From: Cellulomonas alba
GTDB taxonomy: Bacteria; Actinomycetota; Actinomycetes; Actinomycetales; Cellulomonadaceae
Length of the DNA stretch: 64,000 bases
NCBI RefSeq assembly: GCF_030362835.1
Contig: NZ_JAUCGQ010000001.1
Span: 1 to 64,000, forward strand
Direction: 5' to 3'
In this document: in pieces, positions 52,864 through 62,384 of the stretch
How positions within the stretch are numbered: position 1 is the first letter of the stretch
Layout: the number at the start of each line of letters is the position of its first letter
Notes under the pieces: model-generated
Databases searched by the model: none
What the model saw: only the letters and a program-made list of their open reading frames with translations
Told to the model about the DNA's origin: nothing
Position numbers and translations under genes: made by a program

Positions 52864-53361
52864 CGGAGCAGGTTACGGCAGTGGGCTGGGCGTTCCTGCG
52901 ACCGAGGGCCTCGCACGGCGCGGTGGCGAGCAGGCGACGGCACCGGGCCGGGCGTTCCCGCGCCACAGAACCTCGCGGCGCCGCTCCGACCGACCGGCCC
53001 GCGCGTCCTTCGTACCGGTCGCGTGCGCACGCACGGACCGTTGTCTACTGAACGCGCGGGCCCGGTCGGAGCCCTGGCCACCGCCGGCTGTGTGGCTCGG
53101 GGAGCTGTTCCCGCGTCTTCGAAGGACGCCCCTGCGGCGGTGGATCTGCGCGAAAACCTACCGGTCTGAGGGTGGGTGTCAAGGTCGTGTCACTGCAGGT
53201 GGCAGCCGTATGGGCAGGTCACCGATGCCCGATCCGACCGATATGGACCCTCGCGTTCGGCGTGTCGTCCGCGTGTCGCGCCGACGGCCCCGCGGGTGAC
53301 GCGGGAACGCGACCACGGGTGAGAAGAATTCACCCGTTGGGGTGCATCGTGAGCGGGCCGT
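52864..53361. other. 500-bp gene-free region with an imperfect direct repeat
   Basis: No ORF has recognisable features. Positions 52866-52920 and 52928-52980 form an imperfect repeat of about 53 bp, each starting GAGCAGG. The lnt promoter should be near 52870-53000. A hairpin (acgggtga / tcacccgt) at 53315-53337 follows. Confidence 0.5.
53315..53337 (-). terminator. Hairpin downstream of the amidohydrolase gene
   Basis: 8-bp stem ACGGGTGA / TCACCCGT with a 7-nt loop, about 25 bp past the amidohydrolase stop. Probably its terminator; the stem is short. Confidence 0.45.
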
Positions 53362-54984
53362 TCAGCCCAGCGCGTCGAAGATCGTGACGCCGTCGCGGAC
53401 GGTCCGCAGGCACACGGGCGGGGGCGCGTCGGCCGACAGGTCCGGCAGCAGCGGCGTCCCGGCGCGCGCGTCCGTGCTCCACGCCGAGACCTCGCCGCTC
53501 GCCCCCTGGACGACCAGGTGCTCGGCGCGCCAGACGGCGAGATGGGCGGGTGCGCCGACGCGGAGCTCGCCGGCGCCGAGGTGGTCGAGGCCTGCGAGCC
53601 GCCAGCCGCCGCGGGTCGCGGCGCGGAAGCCGGCCCGTGCGGAGATGCGCTGGTCGGCGGAGTGGTGGTGGAGCGCCGCACGGACACCGGCCCAGGGGTC
53701 GAGCGCCGTCACGGGCGAGTCCGAGCCGAAGGCGAGCGGCACTCCGGCCGCCGCCAGGTCGGCGAACGGGTTGAGCGCGGCCGCCCGTCCCGCGCCGAGC
53801 CGGCGCGCGTACATGCCGTCCTGGCCGCCCCAGGCGGCGTCGAAGGCCGGCTGGACGGAGAGACGCACGCCGAGCAGGACCAGCGCCGCGAGCGTCGGGG
53901 CGTCGATCGCCTCGGCGTGCTCCAGCCGGTGGCCTGCGGCCGCGACCCGGGCGACGCCCTCGACGTCGCTCGCCGCTCGCAGGCCGAGCAGGACCTCGTC
54001 CATCGCGAGGTCGCCGATCACGTGGAAGCCGCCCTGCACGCCTGCGCGCGTCGTGGCCGCGACGTGGTTCGCGATCTGCTCGGCCGAGAGGTACAGCGAG
54101 CCCGTGCTCGGGGCTGCGTCGGCGTAGGGCACGCGCAGCGCGGCGGTGCGCGAGCCGAACGCTCCGTCGACGTTGAGGTCGCCGCCGATGCCGGTGAGCC
54201 CCGGCAGGTCGGCCAGCACGGCGCGCGCGTCGTCGACCGTGACGCACAGCTCGCCGCGGTAGGCGACGAGGTGCGGGAGCCCGCCTGCCGCGTCGGCGGT
54301 GAGGTCGAGCAGCTCGCGCAGGCCCGCGCGGGTGTCGATCGACGGCGCGCTCTGCTCGTGCACCGACACGACCCCACGGGAGGCGGCGTGGGCGAGCGCC
54401 CGCCGGTAGAGGGCCGTGCGGCGCTCCGCGGGCACGTCACGCGCTGCCTCGCGCGCGGCATGGTGCGCGTCGCGGACCACGAGGCCGTCCTCGCGCCAGC
54501 CGTCGGCGCGGTCCGCGCCCGAGGCGGTCGCGAGGCTCGTCGAGACGACCGCCGAGTGGACGTCGACCCGCGCGAGGTACGCGGGCGCTCCCCCGGCCGC
54601 GGCGTCGAGCTCGTGGCGCGTCGGCGGGCGCCGCTCGGGCCAGTCAGTCTCGTCCCAGCCGAAGCCGAGGAGCGGGCCGCTGCCGCTGCGACCGGCGGCC
54701 GCGGCGCGGACCGCGTCGAGCGCGTCGGCGAGCGAGCGCGCGCCCGTGAGGTCGACGCTCTCGAGCGCGAGCCCCGTCTCGAGCACGTGCACGTGCGCGT
54801 CGACGAAGCCGGGGGCGACGAGAGCGCCGTCGAGGTCCACGACCTCGTCCGCGCGAGCGGCGAACCCGTCGGCGGTGTCGTCGGCGCCGAGCCAGGCGAT
54901 CGTGCCGTCCTCCACGAGGATCGCCTCGGCGAACGGGTCGGCGGCGGAGTGCACCACGCCGTGGCGGTAGAGGGTCGAGCTCAC
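53362..54984 (-). CDS. Amidohydrolase family protein (YtcJ-like)
   Basis: 540 residues. Metal motif GFVDAHVHVLETG; further ligand regions in VHEQSAPS, FHVIGDLAMDE, HRLEHAEAID and the Asp in FGSDSPVTALDPW. C-terminal beta domain (GAPAHLAVWRAEHLVVQG). It hydrolyses an amide or related bond of a small molecule. GTG at 54984 gives the usual family N-terminus (STLYRHGVVHSA); the longer frame adds nine residues. Confidence 0.9.
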   Translation of the reverse strand: MSSTLYRHGVVHSAADPFAEAILVEDGTIAWLGADDTADGFAARADEVVDLDGALVAPGFVDAHVHVLETGLALESVDLTGARSLADALDAVRAAAAGRSGSGPLLGFGWDETDWPERRPPTRHELDAAAGGAPAYLARVDVHSAVVSTSLATASGADRADGWREDGLVVRDAHHAAREAARDVPAERRTALYRRALAHAASRGVVSVHEQSAPSIDTRAGLRELLDLTADAAGGLPHLVAYRGELCVTVDDARAVLADLPGLTGIGGDLNVDGAFGSRTAALRVPYADAAPSTGSLYLSAEQIANHVAATTRAGVQGGFHVIGDLAMDEVLLGLRAASDVEGVARVAAAGHRLEHAEAIDAPTLAALVLLGVRLSVQPAFDAAWGGQDGMYARRLGAGRAAALNPFADLAAAGVPLAFGSDSPVTALDPWAGVRAALHHHSADQRISARAGFRAATRGGWRLAGLDHLGAGELRVGAPAHLAVWRAEHLVVQGASGEVSAWSTDARAGTPLLPDLSADAPPPVCLRTVRDGVTIFDALG

Positions 54985-55059
54985 GCCCTGACGATAGGGC
55001 AGGTCAGGCACCCATACCGGACGAGCCGGACGGGGGTCCAGGTGAACGTCGTCACGCCG

Positions 55060-57912
55060 TCAGAGCGACGAGTACGCGACCACGCCGCGGCGCAGCGCGT
55101 CGACCGCGCGGCGTGCCGTCGTGCGCAGCCGCTCGTGCGGCGCGGCCTGCGCGACCTGGTCGAGCACGTCGATCACCTGCTTGCACCAGCGGACGAAGTC
55201 GCCGGCGGAGAGGTCGCCACCCCGCAGCACCGTGTCGAGGCTGCGCCCGGTGGCCCAGCGGTGCACGGCGTCGACGAGCCCGGTGTCGAGCGGCTGGGTC
55301 GTGTCGAGGCCGTGCTCGCTCTCGAGGTCCTCGAGCTCGGACCAGGCGCGGAGCGTGCCCTCGAGCGCGGTCGCGAGCCGTCCGTTCGGGCCGCCGGGCA
55401 CGCGCGGCTCGCCGGAGTCGTCGCGCCGGGACCGGTACACGAGCGTCGACATCGCGGCTGCCAGGCCCGGTGGGTCGAGCTCGTCCCAGACGCCGCGACG
55501 CAGGCACTCCGCGAGCAGCAGGTCGTTCTCGGCGTACAGGCGACGCAGCCACCGGCCGTCGTCCGTCACCGTCAGCGCGCCGTCGGCGTCCGCCAGGTAA
55601 CCGAGCCGGCCGAGCACGTCACAGATCCGGTCGAACACCGCCGCGATCGAGCCTGTGCGGCCCGCGATCCGGCGCACCAGGGCGTCGTGCTCGCCCTGGA
55701 GGCGCTCCCACCGCTCGGCCCACCGTGCGTGGTCGTCGCGGTCGGGGCACTGGTGGCACGGGTGCGCCCGCAGGCGCCGGCGCAGGGCGGCGATCCGGGC
55801 GTCCTCCTCCTGCGCCGTCCGTGCCGCCGCGCGCCGCCCGCCGCCCGGACGGCCCTCCGCCGGCGCGAGGTCGAGGGCGCGCAGCGCGGCCGCGAGGTCC
55901 CGGCGAGCGCTCGGCACGCGGGGGTTGAACGCCCGCGGCACGGGCAGGAAGCCCACGGTGCGCGCGCCGGGCCCGACGTCGGCGACGGTGATCCGACGGA
56001 CGAGCCGGTCGGTCGAGAGCACGGTCGGCCGCGGCCCGTCGAAGCCCGCGGCGCCGCCGGGGTCGATCACGACCGCGTGCCCCGCGCGGCGGCCCCCCGG
56101 GATCTCGAGCACGTCGCCGACCCGGAGGCCCTCGAGCGAGCGAGCGACCTCCGCGCGGCGGGCGGACGCGGCGGCCCGCGACGCGTCCTTCTCGAGCCGC
56201 GAGATGTCCCGGCGGATCGCCGCGTACTCGGCGAAGTCGCCGCGGTCGCAGGCCATCGCCTTCGCGTACCCCTCGAGCGCCTCGGCGTGGCCCTGCGCCT
56301 GACGCGCCAGGCCGACCACGCCGCGGTCCGCCTGGAACTGCGCGAACGAGGTCTCGAGGACGTCGCGGGCGCGCTCGCGCCCGAACTGCGCGACGAGGTT
56401 GACCGCCATGTTGTACGTCGGCCGGAAGCTCGAGCGCAGCGGGTAGAGGCGCTTGGACGCGAGGCCCGCGAGCTGGACCGGGTCGAGCCCCGAGTGCGCG
56501 ACGACGACCGCGTGCCCCTCGGTGTCGATGCCGCGCCGGCCGGCGCGCCCCGTCAGCTGCGTGTACTCCCCCGGCGTCACGTCGACGTGGTTCGAGCCGT
56601 CCCACTTGACGAGCTTCTCGAGCACGACCGACCGCGCCGGCATGTTGATGCCGAGCGCGAGCGTCTCGGTCGCGAACACGACCTTGACGAGGCCGCGCGA
56701 GAACAGGTCCTCGACCGTCTCCTTGAACAGCGGCAGCATCCCCGCGTGGTGGGCTGCCACGCCGCGCGAGAGCGCCTCCGCGAGCTCCCAGTACCCGAGC
56801 ACGTCGAGGTCCTCGGGTGGCACCGCCGCGCAGCGCTCCTCGACGACCCGACGGATCTCCGCCTGCTCCGCAGGCTCGGTGAGGCGGACGCCGGCGGCGA
56901 GGCACTGCTTGACGGCCGCCTCGCACCCGGCGCGGCTGAAGATGAACACGATGGCGGGGAGCAGCGCGTCGGCGGCGAGCGCGTCGACGACGGCGTACCG
57001 CGGGGTCGCGCGCAGGCCGACGGCCGGTCGGTTGCCGCCACGGCCGCGGTACCCGCGGTCCCCGCGACCACGGGGTGCGGGCGTTGCCTCGGCGCGCGCG
57101 TGGCGACGGAGCAGGTGCGCGAGATCCGGGTTGATCGGCGGGTCGACGCCCGGGTCGGTCGGATCGACGTGGCCCGCGTACAGGTCGAGCAGCTCGCCGC
57201 CGACGATCACGTGCTGGCCGAGCGGGACGGGTCGGTGCTCGCTGACGATCACGGTCGTGTCGCCGCGGACCGTCGCGAGCCAGTCGCCGAACTCCTCCGC
57301 GTTCGAGACCGTCGCGGAGAGCGAGACCAGCTGCACGTCGTCGGGCAGGTGGATGATCACCTCCTCCCAGACCGGCCCGCGGAAGCGGTCCGCCAGGTAG
57401 TGCACCTCGTCCATGACGACGAACCCGAGGCCGCCGAGGGTGGCCGAGCCGGCGTAGAGCATGTTGCGCAGCACCTCGGTCGTCATGACGACCACCGGCG
57501 CCTCGCCGTTGATCGTCGTGTCGCCCGTGAGCAGGCCTACGCTGTCGGGCCCGTACCGGCGGACGAGGTCGCCGTACTTCTGGTTCGAGAGCGCCTTGAT
57601 GGGCGTCGTGTAGAACGCCTTGCGGCCGCCGGCCAGCGCGAGGTGCACCGCGAACTCGCCCACGACCGTCTTGCCCGCTCCGGTCGGCGCCGCCACGAGG
57701 ACGCCGCTGCCGCGCTCCAGCGCCGCGCACGCCTGCGCCTGGAAGTCGTCGAGCGGGAAGTCGAGCAGGTCGCGGAAGCGGGCGAGCTCGCCGGTCTCGG
57801 TCTCCGCGCGGCGGCGGGAGGCGGTGTAGCGCTCGGCGGGAGACGGCTCGCGCGCCGCCTCTCGGGCCGGCTTCACGGCGGCGGAGGACGACGAGCGACG
57901 GCGGGACGGCAC
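55060..57912 (-). CDS. helY: Ski2/Mtr4-like RNA helicase HelY
   Basis: 950 residues. Q motif region FPLDDFQAQACAALE, Walker A APTGAGKT, DEVH box (MDEVHYLADRFRG), SLSATVSNAEEFG, ATETLALGINMPA, and TGRAGRRGID for motif VI. Ski2-type C-terminal region follows. Probable RNA unwindase, part of the pafBC-tat-helY block of actinobacteria. ATG at 57912. Upstream dgk ends 30 bp away. Confidence 0.92.
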   Translation of the reverse strand: MPSRRRSSSSAAVKPAREAAREPSPAERYTASRRRAETETGELARFRDLLDFPLDDFQAQACAALERGSGVLVAAPTGAGKTVVGEFAVHLALAGGRKAFYTTPIKALSNQKYGDLVRRYGPDSVGLLTGDTTINGEAPVVVMTTEVLRNMLYAGSATLGGLGFVVMDEVHYLADRFRGPVWEEVIIHLPDDVQLVSLSATVSNAEEFGDWLATVRGDTTVIVSEHRPVPLGQHVIVGGELLDLYAGHVDPTDPGVDPPINPDLAHLLRRHARAEATPAPRGRGDRGYRGRGGNRPAVGLRATPRYAVVDALAADALLPAIVFIFSRAGCEAAVKQCLAAGVRLTEPAEQAEIRRVVEERCAAVPPEDLDVLGYWELAEALSRGVAAHHAGMLPLFKETVEDLFSRGLVKVVFATETLALGINMPARSVVLEKLVKWDGSNHVDVTPGEYTQLTGRAGRRGIDTEGHAVVVAHSGLDPVQLAGLASKRLYPLRSSFRPTYNMAVNLVAQFGRERARDVLETSFAQFQADRGVVGLARQAQGHAEALEGYAKAMACDRGDFAEYAAIRRDISRLEKDASRAAASARRAEVARSLEGLRVGDVLEIPGGRRAGHAVVIDPGGAAGFDGPRPTVLSTDRLVRRITVADVGPGARTVGFLPVPRAFNPRVPSARRDLAAALRALDLAPAEGRPGGGRRAAARTAQEEDARIAALRRRLRAHPCHQCPDRDDHARWAERWERLQGEHDALVRRIAGRTGSIAAVFDRICDVLGRLGYLADADGALTVTDDGRWLRRLYAENDLLLAECLRRGVWDELDPPGLAAAMSTLVYRSRRDDSGEPRVPGGPNGRLATALEGTLRAWSELEDLESEHGLDTTQPLDTGLVDAVHRWATGRSLDTVLRGGDLSAGDFVRWCKQVIDVLDQVAQAAPHERLRTTARRAVDALRRGVVAYSSL

Positions 57913-57942
57913 GCGCTCACCCTAAGCACCACGAGCCCCGGA

Positions 57943-58857
57943 TCACGCGAGGACGGCAAGCGCTCCCGGCACGACGTCGACGCGCAGGGGCAGCGGGCCG
58001 ATCCGCTCGCCGTCCGCGAAGGCGATCGGCGGGTGCGGTCCGCGGCTCGCGAGCGGCTCGATGAGCACCGACCGGGCGCGCGCGAGCTCGATCCGAGGGT
58101 GCCCGAGGTGCCGCCCGCGCTGCACGGCCGGGAAGATCCGCGCCACCTGCATCCGGTTGAACTCGGCCGCGAGCACGACGTCGAGCAGGCCGTCGTCGAC
58201 CTGGGCGCCGGGCGCGATGTGGATGCCGCCGCCGATCCAGGGCACGTTCGCGACGGCGACGAGCGCGCCCGCCGACTCCCACACGCGGTCGTCGAGCGTC
58301 ACCCGGTAGCCGTACGAGCGGAAGCCGTGCAGCTCGGCGAGCAGCGCCCGGATGTACCGCCCCTCCCCCCGCGGCCAGTGCATCGCGTTGGCGCGCGCGT
58401 TGACGGCCGCGTCGATGCCGCACGACAGCACGCCGACGAACCACTCGTGCGCGGCGTGACCGGGGGTGCTGACCCGCGCGGCGTCGACGGACCGCGGCCC
58501 GGACGCGAGGCCCGCCTCGATCGCGCGCACCGCCGCCGCGACGTCACCGCGCGGGAGACCGAGCGTGCGCGCGATGTCGTTGCCGGTGCCGGCCGCGACG
58601 ACACCGAGCGGGAGCGACGTGCCGGCGACGACGGTGACGCCGAGGTGCACCATGCCGTCACCGCCGACCACGACGAGCGCGTCCAGACCCGCCAGCGCGG
58701 CCTGGCGCGCGCGGTCGGTGGCCTGCGCGAGCGTCGGCGCCGACAGGTCCGCGACGTCGTGCCCGCCCGCGGTGAGCAGCTCGTGCGCCCTCCTGCCGGC
58801 CGCTCCCCCGCGCCCCTTGCCGGACGTCGGGTTCACGGCGAGCCCGATCCGCGTCAC
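57943..58857 (-). CDS. Diacylglycerol kinase-family lipid kinase
   Basis: 304 residues. DAGK catalytic motif: RIGLAVNPTSGKGRGG, ALVVVGGDGMVHLGVT, LGVVAAGTGNDIARTLGLPR. C-terminal beta domain (WIGGGIHIAPGAQVDDGLLDVV, shown in part). It phosphorylates diacylglycerol or a related lipid. GTG at 58857 overlaps the tatC stop (GTGA). Confidence 0.92.
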   Translation of the reverse strand: MTRIGLAVNPTSGKGRGGAAGRRAHELLTAGGHDVADLSAPTLAQATDRARQAALAGLDALVVVGGDGMVHLGVTVVAGTSLPLGVVAAGTGNDIARTLGLPRGDVAAAVRAIEAGLASGPRSVDAARVSTPGHAAHEWFVGVLSCGIDAAVNARANAMHWPRGEGRYIRALLAELHGFRSYGYRVTLDDRVWESAGALVAVANVPWIGGGIHIAPGAQVDDGLLDVVLAAEFNRMQVARIFPAVQRGRHLGHPRIELARARSVLIEPLASRGPHPPIAFADGERIGPLPLRVDVVPGALAVLA

Positions 58858-59675
58858 CTCCGGGTCCGGGGCTCGTCGGCGGTGGTGCCGTCGAGCCGTG
58901 GCAGCCCGGCGGCGAGGCGCGCCCGGTCGACGCGGCGGTCGTGCAGCACGCAGACACCGAGCGCCGCGAAGTACAGCACGCAGATGGGCAGCGCGACCGC
59001 GATCATCGTGATCGCGTCCGGCGTCGGCGTCATCACCGCGGCGAACACGAACGCGATCATCACGGCCCACCGCCAGCCCTTGCGCCACGTCGCCGCGCGC
59101 CCGATGCCCGCGAAGTTCAGCGCGACCATGACGACCGGGAGCAGGAACGAGAGCCCGAACGCGAGCATCAGGCGCATGACGAAGCTCAGGTACGTCTGCG
59201 CGTCGATGAGGTTCGTCGACCCGGACGGCACCATGCTCGTCAGGAGCCGCACCGCGTTCGGCAACGCCCACCACGCGAGGAGGCAGCCGGCGAGGAACAG
59301 CGGGACCGCGGCGCCGAGGAACCCGAACGTGTACACACGCTCGCGCCGCGTGAGGCCCGGCGTGATGAAGGCCCAGAACTGGTAGAGCCACCAGGGGCTC
59401 GACAGGATCACGCCCAGGAACAGCGAGACCTTGATCTTCAGGTCGAAGGCCGTCGCGACGCCCTGGAAGTTGATCGCGACCAGGCTCCCGCGGTCCTTCG
59501 CGACCTCGAGGATCGGGTGCTGGAGCGCCTCGAAGACGGGTTCGAACAGGAACCACCCGACCACGGCGCCGACGGCGATGCCGAGCGCGGCCCAGAAGAA
59601 GCGGCGACGCAGCTCTCTCAGGTGCGACCGCAGCGGCATCCGGCCGCCCGGCTCACGCCCGCGGCGTTCGGCCAT
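58854..59675 (-). CDS. tatC: Sec-independent protein translocase TatC
   Basis: 273 residues, six membrane helices. Signature: MPLRSHLRELRRRFFWAALG, ISSPWWLYQFWAFITPGLTRRER-like segment (LSSPWWLYQFWAFITPGL), and a C-terminal helix pair. The conserved cytoplasmic Glu/Arg region is intact. It forms the twin-arginine substrate receptor with TatA downstream in gene order (upstream here at 59682). Tat substrates include Arg-rich-leader enzymes such as the GH74. Confidence 0.94.
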   Translation of the reverse strand: MAERRGREPGGRMPLRSHLRELRRRFFWAALGIAVGAVVGWFLFEPVFEALQHPILEVAKDRGSLVAINFQGVATAFDLKIKVSLFLGVILSSPWWLYQFWAFITPGLTRRERVYTFGFLGAAVPLFLAGCLLAWWALPNAVRLLTSMVPSGSTNLIDAQTYLSFVMRLMLAFGLSFLLPVVMVALNFAGIGRAATWRKGWRWAVMIAFVFAAVMTPTPDAITMIAVALPICVLYFAALGVCVLHDRRVDRARLAAGLPRLDGTTADEPRTRR

Positions 59676-59681
59676 GCGGTC

Positions 59682-59921
59682 TCAGGCCTTCGGCGACCGG
59701 TCGTCCCCGGTCGAACCCTCGCCGGAGGTGCCGTTGGTGCCGGTCTTCTTCTCGTCGGGCTTCGACTCGTCGTCGCGCAGGTCGCGCATCTCGTTGCGGA
59801 AGATCTTCATCGACTGGCCCACGCTTTTGGCGACCCCGGGCAGGCGGTTCGCACCGAACAGCAGCACGATGACGACGAGCAGCACGATGACGTGCCAGGC
59901 CTGCAGGCCGTTCCTGAACAT
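59682..59921 (-). CDS. tatA: Twin-arginine translocase subunit TatA
   Basis: 79 residues. N-terminal helix (WHVIVLLVVIVLLFGANRLP) with the FG hinge, then amphipathic helix (GVAKSVGQSMKIFRNEMRDL) and a charged tail. Forms the Tat translocation pore. ATG at 59921 follows GAGGGAGAACCC. It is 6 bp from tatC. No TatB is adjacent. Confidence 0.94.
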   Translation of the reverse strand: MFRNGLQAWHVIVLLVVIVLLFGANRLPGVAKSVGQSMKIFRNEMRDLRDDESKPDEKKTGTNGTSGEGSTGDDRSPKA

Positions 59922-60012
59922 GGGTTCTCCCTCGGTGGCCCGCGTCGGGCGAGCCCCACGATCCTAGCCGCGCCGGACAGGGGCGCCGGCCGCCGCGGCC
60001 GGCGACGCGCCG

Positions 60013-60339
60013 CTAGCGCCAGTACGCGCGCCAGCTGCGCGCGGTCGCACGGTGCCGCTCGCGCCGCGCTGCTCTCCGCGCGGCGGCCTCGTCGCGCAGC
60101 ACCCAGATCCGGTCGAGCAGGGGCCCGAGGTCGGAGAGCAGGGTCGGCGAGGTGTCGGGCGCGTTCCGCGCCGCGATCGCCTCGAGCTCCGCGGCCCGCT
60201 CCGACAGCTGGGCGGCCACCTCGCCGGCGCGCGCGAGCTCGCGGGCGACGCCGGACGCCTGGCGCCACAGCCGCCGCCCGAGCAGGAAGGCGCCGACCAG
60301 CGTCCCGACCACGAGCACGAACCAGATCCAGAACCACAC
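60013..60339 (-). CDS. Small single-pass membrane protein
   Basis: 108 residues. N-terminal helix (WFWIWFVLVVGTLVGAFLLG), then a helical coiled-coil (ARELARAGEVAAQLSERAAELEAI, shown in part) and a basic tail (RRAARRERHRATARSW). Lies between pafC and tatA. Unknown family; a conserved small membrane protein is common in this position. GTG at 60339. Confidence 0.7.
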   Translation of the reverse strand: MWFWIWFVLVVGTLVGAFLLGRRLWRQASGVARELARAGEVAAQLSERAAELEAIAARNAPDTSPTLLSDLGPLLDRIWVLRDEAAARRAARRERHRATARSWRAYWR

Positions 60340-60345
60340 GGCGCC

Positions 60346-61305
60346 TCACTCCCCCAGCGGCTCGTAGGCGGCGAGCGCCGCGCGGGCGGCGGCGGCGACC
60401 TCGGCGGCGATCCGGGCCGGCCGCACCTCGACGAGGTCGTCCGCGACCTGCAGCACGAGGTGGCGCAGCCAGGCCGGCTGCTCGACGAGCAGGTCGACCT
60501 CGAACGTGCCGTCGGGCAGGTTGCGCACCGCCTCGACGGGCGACGACTCGGCGACCCAGCGCGCGCGGCTCGCGAGGTGCAGCGTCACGAGCTCGCCGTG
60601 CGGGCGGTAGACGTCCTGGCGGTCGGGCACGTCGTGCGCGAGCGCGGGCTCGTCCAGCACCCGGGCCTCGAGCACGCGGTCGACGCGGAAGAGTCGCTCG
60701 TCGTCGACGAGCAGGCACCACGCGAGCAGGTACGACCGGTCGTCCTCGGTGACGAGGCGGACGGGGTCGACGTCCCGCTCGGTCGCGACGTCGGACGCGT
60801 TGACGTACCGCAGGTGCAGGCGCCGACGGTCGCGCAGCGCGGTCGCGATCGCCGCGGCGACCTCGGGTGCGCCGTCGACCGCGAGCCGGACGTCGACGGC
60901 CGATGCGGCGTCGCCCGTCGCGGCCGTCAGCTTGTCGAGCGCCGAGCGCAGGACCGCCTGCTCCGCGGGGTCGAGCGCCGCGTGGAGCGTGCCGTCGAGC
61001 GCGCGCAGCGCGGCGACGAGCGCGACCGCCTCCCGCGTGCCGAGCCGCAGCGGACGCGTCATGCCCCGCGCCTCGGTGAGCCGGACGACGCCCTGGTCGT
61101 ACGAGTCGGCGTCGAAGTCGATGAGGTCGTGCGGGAAGTACCCGGGCGTGCCGGTGACCCAGAGCGTGTCGACGTCGGCCATCACCTGGTCCGCCGAGAC
61201 GCCGAACTGCTCCGCGACCTCCTCGACGGGCACGCCGCCGTGGCGGTCGAGGTACGCGACCATGCCGAGCATCCGCAGCAGCCGGTCGCTCGCGCGCTCA
61301 GCCAT
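60346..61305 (-). CDS. pafC: WYL-domain transcriptional regulator PafC
   Basis: 319 residues. N-terminal winged helix (LRMLGMVAYLDRHGGVPVEEVAEQFGVS, shown in part). WYL domain (about 145-225): LHLRYVNASDVATERDVDPVRLV (shown in part), SYLLAWCLLVDDERLFRVDRV (shown in part). C-terminal WCX-like extension. With PafB it activates DNA-damage genes independently of LexA. ATG overlaps the pafB stop by 8 bp. Confidence 0.93.
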   Translation of the reverse strand: MAERASDRLLRMLGMVAYLDRHGGVPVEEVAEQFGVSADQVMADVDTLWVTGTPGYFPHDLIDFDADSYDQGVVRLTEARGMTRPLRLGTREAVALVAALRALDGTLHAALDPAEQAVLRSALDKLTAATGDAASAVDVRLAVDGAPEVAAAIATALRDRRRLHLRYVNASDVATERDVDPVRLVTEDDRSYLLAWCLLVDDERLFRVDRVLEARVLDEPALAHDVPDRQDVYRPHGELVTLHLASRARWVAESSPVEAVRNLPDGTFEVDLLVEQPAWLRHLVLQVADDLVEVRPARIAAEVAAAARAALAAYEPLGE

Positions 61306-62350
61306 GTGCCCGACCCTCCTCCACGTCGGTGCCGGAACGGTCCGGGCGGTCGAGCTCGGCGGCCGTGCGCAGCAGGTGCAGCACGCCGCGGCGCAGCTCG
61401 ACCGGCGCGACGACGAGCACGGCGCCGCCGTAGCCCACGAGCTCGTCCGCGAGCTCCCAGCCGGATCGGAACGGCACGTGGACCACGTCGCGCTGCGCGA
61501 GCAACGGACCGACGGCCGGGTCCGCCGACCAGTCGGGCTCGTCCGCGGGCGCCGGGACGGCGCGCGCCCGCAGCGCGCTCGCGCGCTCGGGCAGCACGGC
61601 CAGCGTGGCCACCCGCTCCTCGCGGGGCGCCCACTGCGTCAGTGCGGCCTCGAGCTCGTCAGGTCCGGGGGCCTCGAACGCACCGGGCTCCCCGACGGGA
61701 CGGACGCCGCCCTCGATGCGGGAGAGCCGGAACGACCGCGACGCGCCCCGGTCGCGGTCGAAGCCGACGAGCAGCCAGCCGCCGCGGCGCGCGAGCAGCT
61801 TCCACGGCTCGACGACCCGCGTCCGCACCTCGCCCGTGGTCGCCGCGCGGTACGTGAACCGCACGACCTGGCGGGCCTGCACGGCGTCGACGAGGGGTGC
61901 GAGGGCGCCTCCCGCGGCGCGCACGCGCGGCGCGAGGCCGACCGCCAGGTCGTTGGCCTCGGGCGCCTCGCCGACCGCGCGCAGCTTGGTCAGCGCGCGC
62001 GTGGTGTCGGTGCGCATCGCCTGGTCCTGCCACACCTGCGCCGCCATGGCCAGCACGCCGAGCTCGGCCGCCGTCAGGTCGATCGGCGGCAGCGCGTAGG
62101 TGTCGAGGTCGATCCGGTACCCGATGTCGTCGCCGTGACCCGCGGAGGTCACGGTCACCACCGGGATGCCGAGCTCGCGGAGCGTGTCCTTGTCGCGCTC
62201 GAACATCCGCTCGAAGGCGTCGTCGGACTGCGCGTCCTGGTACCCGGCGACGCTGCGGCGCACCTGCTCCTTGGTCATGCGTCCCGAGGTGTTGACCAGG
62301 GCGATGACGAGGTTGAGCAGGCGCTCGTGGGCGGGGATCTGCGCGGGCAT
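61298..62350 (-). CDS. pafB: WYL-domain transcriptional regulator PafB
   Basis: 350 residues. N-terminal winged helix (AHERLLNLVIALVNTSGRMTKEQV, shown in part; DKDTLRELGIPVVTV), then the WYL region (VRFTYRAATTGEVRTRVVEPWKL, shown in part; GWLLVGFDRDRGASRSFRLSRI, shown in part) and WCX extension. It partners PafC. ATG at 62350 is the family start. It is divergent from the DUF3866 gene over only 34 bp. Confidence 0.93.
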   Translation of the reverse strand: MPAQIPAHERLLNLVIALVNTSGRMTKEQVRRSVAGYQDAQSDDAFERMFERDKDTLRELGIPVVTVTSAGHGDDIGYRIDLDTYALPPIDLTAAELGVLAMAAQVWQDQAMRTDTTRALTKLRAVGEAPEANDLAVGLAPRVRAAGGALAPLVDAVQARQVVRFTYRAATTGEVRTRVVEPWKLLARRGGWLLVGFDRDRGASRSFRLSRIEGGVRPVGEPGAFEAPGPDELEAALTQWAPREERVATLAVLPERASALRARAVPAPADEPDWSADPAVGPLLAQRDVVHVPFRSGWELADELVGYGGAVLVVAPVELRRGVLHLLRTAAELDRPDRSGTDVEEGRAHG

Positions 62351-62384
62351 CGGGTCAACCGTAGTGGGCCGGTAGCGTGGCCCG

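Noticed and set aside
53518-59385. A 1955-codon open frame on the plus strand
   Set aside because: It runs antisense through the amidohydrolase, HelY, kinase and TatC genes, which have clear family motifs. Its composition is Arg/Ala/Pro low-complexity, typical of antisense frames in high-GC DNA.
59425-59450. A second copy of the MerR half-dyad (TTCAGGTCGAAGG)
   Set aside because: It lies inside tatC coding sequence, lacks the other arm, and is likely chance.
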